A stretch of DNA of 33,121 nt from Alphaproteobacteria bacterium (GTDB lineage: Bacteria; Pseudomonadota; Alphaproteobacteria; Rickettsiales; UBA3002). Where the stretch lies: contig JAUIBB010000005.1 of assembly GCA_030427685.1 (NCBI GenBank), positions 1-33,121 on the forward strand, given 5' to 3'. This document shows positions 7,776-16,103 of this stretch, piece after piece. Position 1 is the stretch's first letter; each line of letters starts with the position of its first letter. The notes under the pieces are model-generated. The model did not search any database. It was not told the DNA's origin and saw only the letters and a list, made by a program, of their open reading frames with translations. The position numbers and the translations under genes were made by a program.

Positions 7776-8873
7776 ATGAACAGCCTTGGATTTGATAAGC
7801 CGGAGAGCCAAACCCGTGTCGTGGTAGCGATGTCGGGAGGGGTTGATTCGTCCGTAGTGGCGGCATTGCTGCACTCGCAAGGCTATGAGGTGATTGGCAT
7901 TACGCTCCAGCTTTATGACCATGGCGCCATGGTGGGTAAAAAGGGCGCCTGCTGTGCCGGGCAGGATATTCACGATGCACGCCGTGTCGCAGATGCATTG
8001 GGCATCCCACATTATGTCCTGAACTACGAAAGCAAATTTAAAGATGCCGTGATGGAGGATTTCGTCGAGACCTACCTCGCGGGGTCGACCCCGATTCCCT
8101 GCGTGCGCTGTAACCAGTCCGTGAAGTTTAAAGACCTGTTGGAAACAGCGCGTGACCTTGGTGCAGACTGTATGGCCACGGGGCATTATGTGCAGCGGGT
8201 CGTGAGCCCGGAAGGACGTGCGGAACTGCACCGTGGTGCTGATCCGGATAAAGACCAGAGCTACTTTCTCTTCGCAACCACACAGGAGCAGCTGGACTTT
8301 TTACGCTTCCCGCTTGGCGGTTTGCGCAAGGAGGAAACGCGTGCGCTGGCAACAAAGTTTAACCTCGCCACGGCTGAAAAGCCCGACAGTCAGGATATCT
8401 GCTTTGTCCCGACAGGTGGGTATGCCAAGGTCATCGAGAAGCTGCGTCCGGGCGCTTCAGAGCCGGGTGAAATTGTTCATGTCGATGGCCATGTGCTGGG
8501 TGCGCATAGTGGCATTATTCATTATACAGTGGGGCAGCGTAAGGGGTTGGGTGGTGGCTCGGGAGAGCCATTGTACGTGATTCGACTGGATGCGCCCAAC
8601 CGCCGGGTCATAGTTGGACCGCGCACCGCACTTGCGCGCCACCGGTTCCGTATTAAGGAGCTCAACTGGTTGGACACGCCGGGTGCGCGCGAAGATGTGC
8701 GGGTAAAAGTACGTTCGGCACAACCTCCTGTTGCTGCTGCCATTCATCCCGATTCTGCGCAGGATGCAGAGATCCATTTGGTGGACGCTTACGAGGGCAT
8801 CGCGCCGGGGCAGGCATGCGTGGTATATAAAGGAGATCGTGTGCTGGGTGGCGGCTGGATTGCTACAGACTAG
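7776..8873 (+). CDS. mnmA: tRNA-specific 2-thiouridylase
   Basis: Transfers sulfur to C2 of the wobble uridine of tRNA Lys/Glu/Gln, using ATP and a persulfide relay. 365 residues, usual length. The PP-loop ATPase motif is SGGVDSS (20-26). The two catalytic Cys are in VRCNQSVKF (C112) and DSQDICF (C209). ATGHYVQR and GQRKGLGGG are further MnmA signatures, and the C-terminal beta-barrel is present. No SD is visible ahead of the ATG; a TATAGC hexamer ends only 6 nt upstream. It follows prfB after a 42-nt gap and stops 2 nt from the convergent 8876 gene. Confidence 0.95.
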   Translation: MNSLGFDKPESQTRVVVAMSGGVDSSVVAALLHSQGYEVIGITLQLYDHGAMVGKKGACCAGQDIHDARRVADALGIPHYVLNYESKFKDAVMEDFVETYLAGSTPIPCVRCNQSVKFKDLLETARDLGADCMATGHYVQRVVSPEGRAELHRGADPDKDQSYFLFATTQEQLDFLRFPLGGLRKEETRALATKFNLATAEKPDSQDICFVPTGGYAKVIEKLRPGASEPGEIVHVDGHVLGAHSGIIHYTVGQRKGLGGGSGEPLYVIRLDAPNRRVIVGPRTALARHRFRIKELNWLDTPGAREDVRVKVRSAQPPVAAAIHPDSAQDAEIHLVDAYEGIAPGQACVVYKGDRVLGGGWIATD

Positions 8874-8875
8874 CG

Positions 8876-9418
8876 TTACTCATCATCCTCAAAGCTTTTG
8901 CTGAACTGCATGACCTCAGGGCCCCATTCGCTCTCAATTTTCTTTTGCATCCGCTCAATACGCGAAATCTGCGCCTGATGCATGCTGGCTACCAGCACCT
9001 GTGCCACCATGGGGCACAGCTCACTTAGCAGCCAGCCGACGAGTGCAGAGCCAAAAATCAGCATCCAGTTGGTAACATTCCCCATGATGGATTGGAGCAC
9101 CGCACTTGAAGGGCCTGCGTAAAGCATTTTTTCAATATAAGGAAGCACCCCACATAGGTTGCAGGCAAAGATAGTTTTAAAGCGGTGCCGCTCGGCAGTG
9201 ATGTCGATGTAATAGGCAACGACGGCAGGGAGCATGGCGATAATGACAAAGATAAAGCCTGTGCGCAGTACTCCCATCATTAACAGGCTGGTGATGATGA
9301 GCAGGGCTTTATACTTGCCGCTCATCTTCCCGCGTCGCCGGGTCATGGCCTGCTTTGTCTCCCGCGCGATCTCTGCGGCGACATGTTCTTCCTGCATGGT
9401 GCTGGTTTCGTTTGCCAT
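8876..9418 (-). CDS. Small multi-pass membrane protein paired with the pseudokinase
   Basis: Not recognised. 180 residues: a charged cytosolic N-terminus (about 1-36, including TRRRGKMSGKYK), then hydrophobic stretches at about 37-72 (probably two membrane segments) and 113-138, with a weaker one near 85-98. A charged C-terminal helix follows (SRIERMQKKIESEWGPEVMQF) ending in acidic FEDDE. Two Cys lie close together (ACNLC) between the hydrophobic stretches. Its ATG is 2 nt after the stop of the pseudokinase gene, so translation is very likely coupled and the two products probably act together at the inner membrane. I know of no named function. Confidence 0.8.
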   Translation of the reverse strand: MANETSTMQEEHVAAEIARETKQAMTRRRGKMSGKYKALLIITSLLMMGVLRTGFIFVIIAMLPAVVAYYIDITAERHRFKTIFACNLCGVLPYIEKMLYAGPSSAVLQSIMGNVTNWMLIFGSALVGWLLSELCPMVAQVLVASMHQAQISRIERMQKKIESEWGPEVMQFSKSFEDDE

Positions 9419-9420
9419 GA

Positions 9421-11529
9421 CTATATCCCAAAAATAGAAATCATTGCATCGTACGCCATAATGGCAAGCGCCATAAAGCTGACAAATACGCCCATCTTGC
9501 CACCCGTCTTTCGAGACTTGTATTCAAGAATCAGGGGGTTCTGCAGGTACTCGATGCGGCGGGTGTTGATATCGTAGAGCGCAAGCGCATGGGCAAATCC
9601 ATCAGTGTCGCGGGTGATGACTTCGCGATTGACGATAGAGGAGAGGACTTCGCGCAGGCTGCCCGAGGAGGCAAGCTTCTTCAGCTGCAGTTTCTGCCGC
9701 TTGCGAATCACACGGTTATGGATCTCATCAATCATTTTCTCGATGCGCATGCCGCCCCAGGTTGCCAGCCCCACCAGCTTCATGCGTGGAACCTTCTGCT
9801 GGGCACGGGCCAGCAGCTGCATCATGATCAGCTCTTGATTCTCTGCAAGCGACGGGATGTTGGTAAGGTCATTCAGGCGAATTTCCCGGGTAAAATCGAG
9901 CTTGGCAGCGATAAACGCAGCAATATGCCGATCCACCATGCTGCTATCTGGCGCCATATTTTTGGCCAGCACATCCATGGTTAAGAGGGCCTCTTCAATG
10001 CTGGTGACATGGTAGGCTTTCAGTATTGGAGACTGGCAGCATAGCGATGGGTTCAGCTCATACAGTACCCGTTCCAGGCCGAACCCGAGGCTGCGTGATT
10101 CGAGGTAGGGTTTGACGCGCTTAATCCGCCAAATCAGCTGCGATAGCTCGGGGGTGCGTGCCGTCTCTAGCTGCTCTACCCAGAATGCGCAGATATCGGT
10201 CTCAAGCATTAAAAGAATCTGGCTACGCTCGGGCCCTTTTTCCTGCGCGAGGGAGGCCAGCATCGTCGGGATACCATCTGGGCGTACCGAAAGGGATTTG
10301 GTGCGTAGAGGGCCAACCGGGTCAAGGACCGTAACAATACGCATCATCATATCGATGACCTGCCGCTCACTTGCATGTGGGCCGGCATTGCGCAGGGCGC
10401 GCTCGATTCGTTCTCCAAGCTCTGGACGGTGGAGACTGGTTTCGCACCAGCGCTCTAGCTTTAAGGTGCGGATGTCACGTACGACATCCCGCCAGTTGCG
10501 GTGCAGGAGGCTTGCCAGCAGCCGACGGCTGAAGATATTTTCCTGTCCAAACAGGAAGGGGCGTGAGGCATCTTTGGACTGGGTGGGGGCAATCATGTTG
10601 AAGCGTTTGCCGCCAATAAACTGCACTAATTGGTCGAGGCCCCAGCGCTCTGCCGGGTTATCATTGAACACGCCACGGAAGAAATCTTCAAAACTATCAG
10701 GGAAGTTATGGCCGTTAGAAAAGACATTGTAGGTACCAAGGCGCAGCACGCGGTCGATAAACTCTGCGCGTGATAGTACGCGCAACTTGTCGAGCCCGAA
10801 CAAGGCTTCAAAGGCAAGGATGCCCAGCGCGTAAACATCTGTTTTCTCGTTGGCTTCTCCATGCCCCAGCGTATCGGCCATGATGCGTTCAACTGGCTCA
10901 TAGAAATACTCTGCCAGCGTTCCTGCCGGTGCCGAGAAGCATTCTCCAAGCATGAAGGATTCACCCACGAATACGGCATCCGGACGGATGTTGCCATGGT
11001 GTAGCTTACGCTCGCGCATTAGCAGCAGGGCATTGCAGATTGGCTCAAGGATGAGGCTGATGACCTTGGAGTCGTGCAAGCGTGTCTTTGCACTGTAGAT
11101 TTCGGAAAGCCGGGTGCCGGCAGGCCGTTCAAAGAACAATACCTGCCGCGATTCGCCCAGATGCGAACAGTAAACCGTTCCCGCAACCAGCGGCAGGATA
11201 ATGTTCGTATTGCTGATGCTAGCAATATCTGCCACCTCCAGCGCGCGATACGGCAGGTCGGGTGTACAAACAAGTGCGTAGAGCTGGCGTGCCGGATTGG
11301 CGCTATCGGATGCCTCAAACGCATCGGCGTAAGGGTGGCTGAACTCAGGAAGTGGCCGGTCGGCATGGATCTCAAAGTGCTCTTCAAACAGGTCGGGACT
11401 GTTATTAGCACCGGGGGCATAGGTGGGGCGATAGCCGGAAAGAAGGGCTTCCAGTCCGGTGTCGATATGTTCCTCGATCATCGGGAGATCGTCGGTTGGC
11501 TCCGGTGCGGTCTGTGCGGGATCGGCCAT
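9421..11529 (-). CDS. Membrane-anchored serine/threonine-kinase-like protein (predicted pseudokinase)
   Basis: 702 residues from the ATG at 11529 (MADPAQ); the track's TTG at 11592 adds 21 residues and is less likely. Residues about 80-300 follow a protein kinase fold: a hinge-like FFERPAGTRLSEI, a catalytic-loop-like HHGNIRPDAVFV (about 177-188), an APE-like EPVER and TDVYALGILAFEALFG. Key residues are lost: HRD reads HGN, the DFG position reads GEC (about 195-197), and no Lys stands in the expected beta3 strand (LYALVC). No phosphotransfer is therefore expected. About 370 residues of helical, unassigned sequence follow, then a C-terminal membrane segment (about 680-700), so the body faces the cytosol. 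Translationally coupled to the 8876 membrane protein. Downstream of purA, with its own promoter candidate. Confidence 0.8.
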   Translation of the reverse strand: MADPAQTAPEPTDDLPMIEEHIDTGLEALLSGYRPTYAPGANNSPDLFEEHFEIHADRPLPEFSHPYADAFEASDSANPARQLYALVCTPDLPYRALEVADIASISNTNIILPLVAGTVYCSHLGESRQVLFFERPAGTRLSEIYSAKTRLHDSKVISLILEPICNALLLMRERKLHHGNIRPDAVFVGESFMLGECFSAPAGTLAEYFYEPVERIMADTLGHGEANEKTDVYALGILAFEALFGLDKLRVLSRAEFIDRVLRLGTYNVFSNGHNFPDSFEDFFRGVFNDNPAERWGLDQLVQFIGGKRFNMIAPTQSKDASRPFLFGQENIFSRRLLASLLHRNWRDVVRDIRTLKLERWCETSLHRPELGERIERALRNAGPHASERQVIDMMMRIVTVLDPVGPLRTKSLSVRPDGIPTMLASLAQEKGPERSQILLMLETDICAFWVEQLETARTPELSQLIWRIKRVKPYLESRSLGFGLERVLYELNPSLCCQSPILKAYHVTSIEEALLTMDVLAKNMAPDSSMVDRHIAAFIAAKLDFTREIRLNDLTNIPSLAENQELIMMQLLARAQQKVPRMKLVGLATWGGMRIEKMIDEIHNRVIRKRQKLQLKKLASSGSLREVLSSIVNREVITRDTDGFAHALALYDINTRRIEYLQNPLILEYKSRKTGGKMGVFVSFMALAIMAYDAMISIFGI

Positions 11530-11609
11530 GGGTCTGCTCGGTAGGATGTTAGCATTGGCGGCGCCTCTTGAGAGCGCTTCGCAACAGGCCAAAGGAGCCT
11601 GTCTCTGTT

Positions 11610-11637
11610 ACAATAGCAAAACCCTTGCCAGTCTCAA
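11610..11637 (-). promoter_or_regulatory. Promoter candidate for the pseudokinase pair
   Basis: On the minus strand, between purA and the 11529 start: TTGAGA, 16 bp, TATTGT (5/6 and 4/6). It would give the pseudokinase/membrane-protein pair transcription separate from purA, with a leader of about 75 nt. The leader contains a short inverted repeat ACAGGC / GCCTGT. Confidence 0.35.
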
Positions 11638-11660
11638 CCAAGAAGGTTGAAGTCGCTGAT

Positions 11661-12953
11661 TTATACGCCTAAAAATGGGTCGCGCACCAGAATCGTGTCT
11701 TCACGGTTCGGGCTGGTGGAGAGCATGGCAACCGGGCAACCGATTAATTCCTCAATACGACGGATATATTTGATCGCCGCTGCCGGGAGTTCTGCCCAGC
11801 TCCGCGCACCGCGGGTTGACTCACTCCAGCCTTCGATGGTCTCATAAACCGGCTGTGCCAACGCCTGTAGTTCGGTGGCCGCAGGTAGGTAGTCGTAGCG
11901 GGTACCGTTAATGGTATAGCCGGTACAAATCTTCAGCTCTTCAAATCCATCCAGCACGTCGAGCTTGGTCAGTGCAATGCCAGTGATTCCACCAACGGTG
12001 ACGGCCTGTTTTACCAGTACAGCATCGAACCAGCCACAGCGACGCTTGCGTCCAGTGACGGTGCCGAACTCGTGGCCGCGTTCGCCAATTTTTTCACCCG
12101 TTGCATCGGCCAGCTCGCTGGGGAAGGGGCCCGCGCCGACGCGAGTAGTATAGGCCTTGGTGATGCCCAGCACATAGCCGATCGTATGCATGCCCGAACC
12201 CGACCCAAGCGATGCTGAACCGGAAAGCGTATTCGACGAGGTCACATAAGGATAGGTGCCATAGTCAACATCAAGCATGATACCTTGTGCACCTTCGAAT
12301 AGGATGCGCTTGCCTTCACGACGGTATTGTTCCAGCAGGCGCCAGACGGGTGTTGCATGCGGAAGAATACGTTTCGCTACTTCGCATAGCGCATCAAACA
12401 TATCCTCTAACCCCATGACTTCGCTACCGGAGGCGGATAGGATTGCATTGTGATGCGCAAGCAGGCTGGTGAGCTTTTCTTTCAGGGAAGCGGGGTCGGC
12501 AAGGTCACACACGCGGATGGCGCGACGCCCGACTTTATCTTCATAAGCGGGGCCAATGCCGCGTCCGGTAGTGCCGATTTTATTTGTGCCACGCAGAGTT
12601 TCAGAGGCAGCATCGAGCTTCTGGTGGATCGGCAGAATGAGGCATGCATTCTCGGCAATTTTGAGTGTATCAGGTGAGACTTCAACGCCTTGCTTTTGAA
12701 CTTTCTCGATTTCAGAGAGCAGCGCCCATGGGTCGATGACGACACCGTTGCCAATGATGCTGGTTTTTCCTTTGCGTACAACGCCAGATGGAAGCAGGCT
12801 GAGCTTATAGGTCACGCCATCGATGACCAGTGTGTGGCCAGCATTGTGCCCTCCCTGGAAACGCACGATCACATCGGCGCGTTCGCTCAACCAGTCTACG
12901 ACTTTTCCTTTTCCTTCATCACCCCATTGCGAGCCGACGACGACGCTTTTCAT
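11661..12953 (-). CDS. purA: Adenylosuccinate synthetase
   Basis: Joins IMP and aspartate with GTP to form adenylosuccinate, the first committed step to AMP. 430 residues, the family's usual length. It opens [22 protein letters not shown] with the GDEGKGK P-loop, followed by [11 protein letters not shown]. Also seen are the IMP-site [14 protein letters not shown] and [14 protein letters not shown], the guanine-base KLDVLDGF and the C-terminal [15 protein letters not shown] lies 6 nt ahead of the ATG. It follows hisZ after 98 nt on the same strand. Confidence 0.97.
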   Translation of the reverse strand: MKSVVVGSQWGDEGKGKVVDWLSERADVIVRFQGGHNAGHTLVIDGVTYKLSLLPSGVVRKGKTSIIGNGVVIDPWALLSEIEKVQKQGVEVSPDTLKIAENACLILPIHQKLDAASETLRGTNKIGTTGRGIGPAYEDKVGRRAIRVCDLADPASLKEKLTSLLAHHNAILSASGSEVMGLEDMFDALCEVAKRILPHATPVWRLLEQYRREGKRILFEGAQGIMLDVDYGTYPYVTSSNTLSGSASLGSGSGMHTIGYVLGITKAYTTRVGAGPFPSELADATGEKIGERGHEFGTVTGRKRRCGWFDAVLVKQAVTVGGITGIALTKLDVLDGFEELKICTGYTINGTRYDYLPAATELQALAQPVYETIEGWSESTRGARSWAELPAAAIKYIRRIEELIGCPVAMLSTSPNREDTILVRDPFLGV

Positions 12954-13051
12954 ATCGAATCCTATCCGCGTTGCGTGAGTAGGCTTTTTGGCAGATGACG
13001 GTGGAAATACAAGTGTTTTTACGGCTATTGACCCAGCAGGCGGAAGCGGGG

Positions 13052-14083
13052 CTATGGTGATTCAAATACCGTGATGAAGCCATCCTTATGCAGCTTTTCG
13101 GCTTCTGCCGCTGGGGTGCCATAGGGGATGCGTTTGACTGGTCGGGGGTCTTCGCCGCCCAACAGCTCTAGCAGGTCATTGATATAGAGGGTGAACCCAA
13201 CGGCTTCCTCGCCATGGGCAGTCTGGTAACAGCCGCCACGTCCAACCTCGATCCCTGCCTTGTTCCAGTAGAGTGCGTAGCTGATGCCGTTATAATAGCC
13301 GTAGCCAGAGAGGTCGAGCATGTCGATGGTAACATTGGCCTGCACCTGCTGTGCTTGTAGGGCTGCATCAAGGGCGCGCAGGGCAGTGACGGCTTCCGCA
13401 ATGGCCGGGTGGTTGATAGCCGAAAGCTGTGTGATCGCGGTGCTGGCTGCGCCACTTGCTTCGATGATATCTGCAAGTAAGGGCGCTTCGAGGCTGCGCA
13501 GCCGACCGGTGTCTTTGAGGCGAACCGCCTCTCGCACCGCACTGTGTGAAGCGGGTGGCAGGGCCGCTAGCAGGGCAGTCATGACTCCGGGATAGGCAAG
13601 ATCAACGGTGACATTATCAACCCCGGCACCAGCGACAGCATGCACGGCGATCGCAAGAATCTCGGCGATCCCTTGCGTATCAAGCTTACCGAAGCGCTCA
13701 ATCCCAACCTGCGTGTGTTGACGGCGCGTTTGAAGGGCTTCTGGCGCAGCGCGCAACGTATAGCCACCGTAGCATAGGCGTAGCGGACGCGTGTGTGCAG
13801 CAAGCGAGCTTCCGGCGATCCGTGCGACCTGTCCGGTCATATCTGCACGCAGCCCAAGCAGGCGTGGGCTAAGCGGATCGTTCAGCCGTAGCACGTGATG
13901 GCCTGTTGCTTCGCCCTGTCCGGCCAGCATGGTTTCAGCATACTCAGCCATGGGAGGGATCACTGGCTGATAACCATAATTGGTAAAGCTGCGCAGGAAG
14001 TGGTGGATCAGGCGAAACTCTGCCGCAGCCAACGGCGGCAATACATCCATCAGGCCAGAAGGTAGGAGTTGAGGAGGCGTCAT
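13052..14083 (-). CDS. hisZ: ATP phosphoribosyltransferase regulatory subunit
   Basis: Histidyl-tRNA-synthetase paralogue that binds and activates the short form of HisG, which catalyses the first step of histidine synthesis. From the ATG at 14083 ([23 protein letters not shown]) it is 343 residues. SD AAGGA sits 6 nt upstream and decides this start; the track's extension to 14209 runs into the chemoreceptor gene. Seen: the class II core [28 protein letters not shown] and [10 protein letters not shown], and a glycine-rich C-terminal core ([14 protein letters not shown]...VGRGGCYQ). No anticodon-binding domain, as expected for HisZ. hisG is not in the window. A short HisG and a split HisZ system are implied. 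Confidence 0.88.
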   Translation of the reverse strand: MTPPQLLPSGLMDVLPPLAAAEFRLIHHFLRSFTNYGYQPVIPPMAEYAETMLAGQGEATGHHVLRLNDPLSPRLLGLRADMTGQVARIAGSSLAAHTRPLRLCYGGYTLRAAPEALQTRRQHTQVGIERFGKLDTQGIAEILAIAVHAVAGAGVDNVTVDLAYPGVMTALLAALPPASHSAVREAVRLKDTGRLRSLEAPLLADIIEASGAASTAITQLSAINHPAIAEAVTALRALDAALQAQQVQANVTIDMLDLSGYGYYNGISYALYWNKAGIEVGRGGCYQTAHGEEAVGFTLYINDLLELLGGEDPRPVKRIPYGTPAAEAEKLHKDGFITVFESP

Positions 14084-14105
14084 GCAGTTCCTTAGGGTAT
14101 GAAGG

Positions 14106-16025
14106 CTACGCAGCGCGGACAGCGCCAAGCAGCATATCGAGCTTTTCCTTGGTGCTCGTGAGTTGATCTTTAAGGGTGGTTGCCGTGCGCTGCGTGCGTT
14201 CGCTGGCACTGGCGCCTTCCGTGGCGTGCATTTCTACCGTTACAATTGATTGCGCAATCATAGCAATATCAGCAGCAACCTGCTTGAGGCCACCAATTAG
14301 CTCGGTCAGCGATGTTTGTTGCCGTTCGATTCCAGACTGCGTTGATTCTGCTGTTTTAGCGATGTCATACACAGCATCCTGAATGGCCCCAATATCGGTC
14401 GTTGCATCCTGTGCGGCCTCTTCAAAACGGGCAAGCTTCTGCGTAAGCGCCTCGGTTGCTTTGGCGGTATGGGTGGCCAGGGATTTCAGCTCACCAGCGA
14501 CTGTGGTGAAGCCACCATTGTCGCCACGTGCAGACTCAATCGTTGCATTGAGGGCTAGCAGGTGGAGTTGGCTGGTAATAGCGGCCATCGCCTGCAACGC
14601 CTCACTGATTTGTGATGCTCGTTCACCCAGAGTTTGTAGCGATTTTCCGCTGCGGGTTGATACTTCGTTGGCCTCGGTTGCTGCGCTATGGGTCTTTTTA
14701 ACCTGCGCAGCTAATTTCCACAATGCGCCGTCGATCGCCTCCGCCATGCTGGTTGCATCCGTTGCCCGCTTTGCAGTCGCATTGGCGGACTCAGTCATTT
14801 TGGTTGCATCCAGCTGGGTGTTTTGCATCCGGCTGGTCAGCTGCTCGGTGTCGCTGCGCAGGGAGTGGGTTGCCGTGACGGCATCGGCGATAAGGGCCCC
14901 GGTCGCGGCTTCAAAGACGGCAGCTTGCTGTTTGACGGTAGTCATTGGCGCGGCGATACGCTGCATCAAACGCTCTCCACGCCAGATAGCCAGCGCGACC
15001 AGCCCTGCAAACATCAACAACAGGAAGAGATAGAGAATGTTGATAGTCTGGTTGATATGAGCAAAGAGTGCGTGTTTCGGGGTGCGCACCAGCACTGTCC
15101 AGCCAAGGCCGGGATAATCACCAGCGCCGCTGCTGTAGTAATAGTTTTCTATCTGCGTGCCGTTGTCTGTACGGGTAGTTGCGGTGCCCGGTTTCTTGGT
15201 TTTCAGCACTTCCTCTGCGGTTTTAACGCCTGCTTCGGCCAGGTTTAGTTTGCCGATGATGTCGTAATCATGGCTATAATCCTGATGGTTCGCGGCAGTG
15301 ATATCTGCCAGTACGATGCCCCGGCTATCGAGAAGGAGTAGCTCCCCACCGTCAATTCCCCGCGCCATCAATGCGTCATACCCTGATAGAAGGATCTGCT
15401 CAACCCGGGCAAAGGGAACGAAGTTAACCCATACGCCAATCTGGCGGCCACTGCGATTTAAGGCCTGGGTAGAGAATGCAATCACCAGCCCATCGCCACC
15501 CACAACATTCGCAACGGCTTTTTCGTTATAGGGGCCAACCACTACGCTACCGCTCAGGCCATTGGAACCTTTGAGGAAACGCGCATCGTTGGCATCATTA
15601 AACCAGCGTCGTTCACTGAAATTCTGTTTGCGCAACGAAGCGGTGTCGAGCGATTTTCCATGAGCATCCTTGCTATTCACGGCAAGGACATCCCCGCGCG
15701 ATGACACCAGCATGGAGAGGGCGATCATATCGGAGGTAGCAACGGCATGGTTGATATCTGCTGTCAGTGGGTTGCTGTCGCTGAAGTTATGCCAGTAGCC
15801 GGGGTTTTGTGCATTCCGGTTCTGCTGGATCTGCTGCACTTCACGGTAGCGTTCGGCCATCATGCGGTCGATTTGCTGGCTCAGGCTCTGGACGAGGTAG
15901 GCATTGCTGTCCCGCGCGTCGGTACGCAGGCTTGGCTCCTTCGCTGCAAGCAGCAGCATCGTGAGCACCACAAACGTGAAGGCCAGCAGTGAAAGGGAAG
16001 CAATGATTCGAATCCGGAGCGACAT
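14106..16025 (-). CDS. Methyl-accepting chemotaxis-type receptor with dCache-like sensor
   Basis: 639 residues. Membrane segment 1 at about 8-28; a periplasmic double-Cache-like domain at about 35-325 (NFSERRWFNDAND, VVGPYNEKAVANV, NYYYSSGAGDYPGLGWTVLVRTP); membrane segment 2 at about 331-351; then a cytosolic coiled-coil signalling domain. HAMP is weak or absent: only LMQRIAAPMTTV is HAMP-like. The hairpin tip (about 485-515) reads LALNATIESARGDNGGFTTVAGELKSLA, recognisably MCP but two residues shorter than the usual ESARAGExGxGF stretch and lacking several conserved residues. SD AAGG lies 6 nt before the ATG. No CheA/CheW/CheR neighbours; it sits 22 nt before hisZ. The ligand is unknown. 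It may signal to chemotaxis or to another partner. Confidence 0.85.
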   Translation of the reverse strand: MSLRIRIIASLSLLAFTFVVLTMLLLAAKEPSLRTDARDSNAYLVQSLSQQIDRMMAERYREVQQIQQNRNAQNPGYWHNFSDSNPLTADINHAVATSDMIALSMLVSSRGDVLAVNSKDAHGKSLDTASLRKQNFSERRWFNDANDARFLKGSNGLSGSVVVGPYNEKAVANVVGGDGLVIAFSTQALNRSGRQIGVWVNFVPFARVEQILLSGYDALMARGIDGGELLLLDSRGIVLADITAANHQDYSHDYDIIGKLNLAEAGVKTAEEVLKTKKPGTATTRTDNGTQIENYYYSSGAGDYPGLGWTVLVRTPKHALFAHINQTINILYLFLLLMFAGLVALAIWRGERLMQRIAAPMTTVKQQAAVFEAATGALIADAVTATHSLRSDTEQLTSRMQNTQLDATKMTESANATAKRATDATSMAEAIDGALWKLAAQVKKTHSAATEANEVSTRSGKSLQTLGERASQISEALQAMAAITSQLHLLALNATIESARGDNGGFTTVAGELKSLATHTAKATEALTQKLARFEEAAQDATTDIGAIQDAVYDIAKTAESTQSGIERQQTSLTELIGGLKQVAADIAMIAQSIVTVEMHATEGASASERTQRTATTLKDQLTSTKEKLDMLLGAVRAA

Positions 16026-16103
16026 AATCTACCTTGCGAATGGATGGGAGAGGAAATTTAGCAGAGTGCTCCCGAATGTCACCGCAAATATCAATTTAAA
16101 CAG

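Noticed and set aside
7350-8231. Minus-strand 293-aa ORF across prfB/mnmA
   Set aside because: It spans two confirmed genes on the opposite strand and shows no domain pattern.
9421-11529. Calling this an active Ser/Thr kinase
   Set aside because: The HRD and DFG aspartates and the beta3 lysine are not present in the aligned positions.
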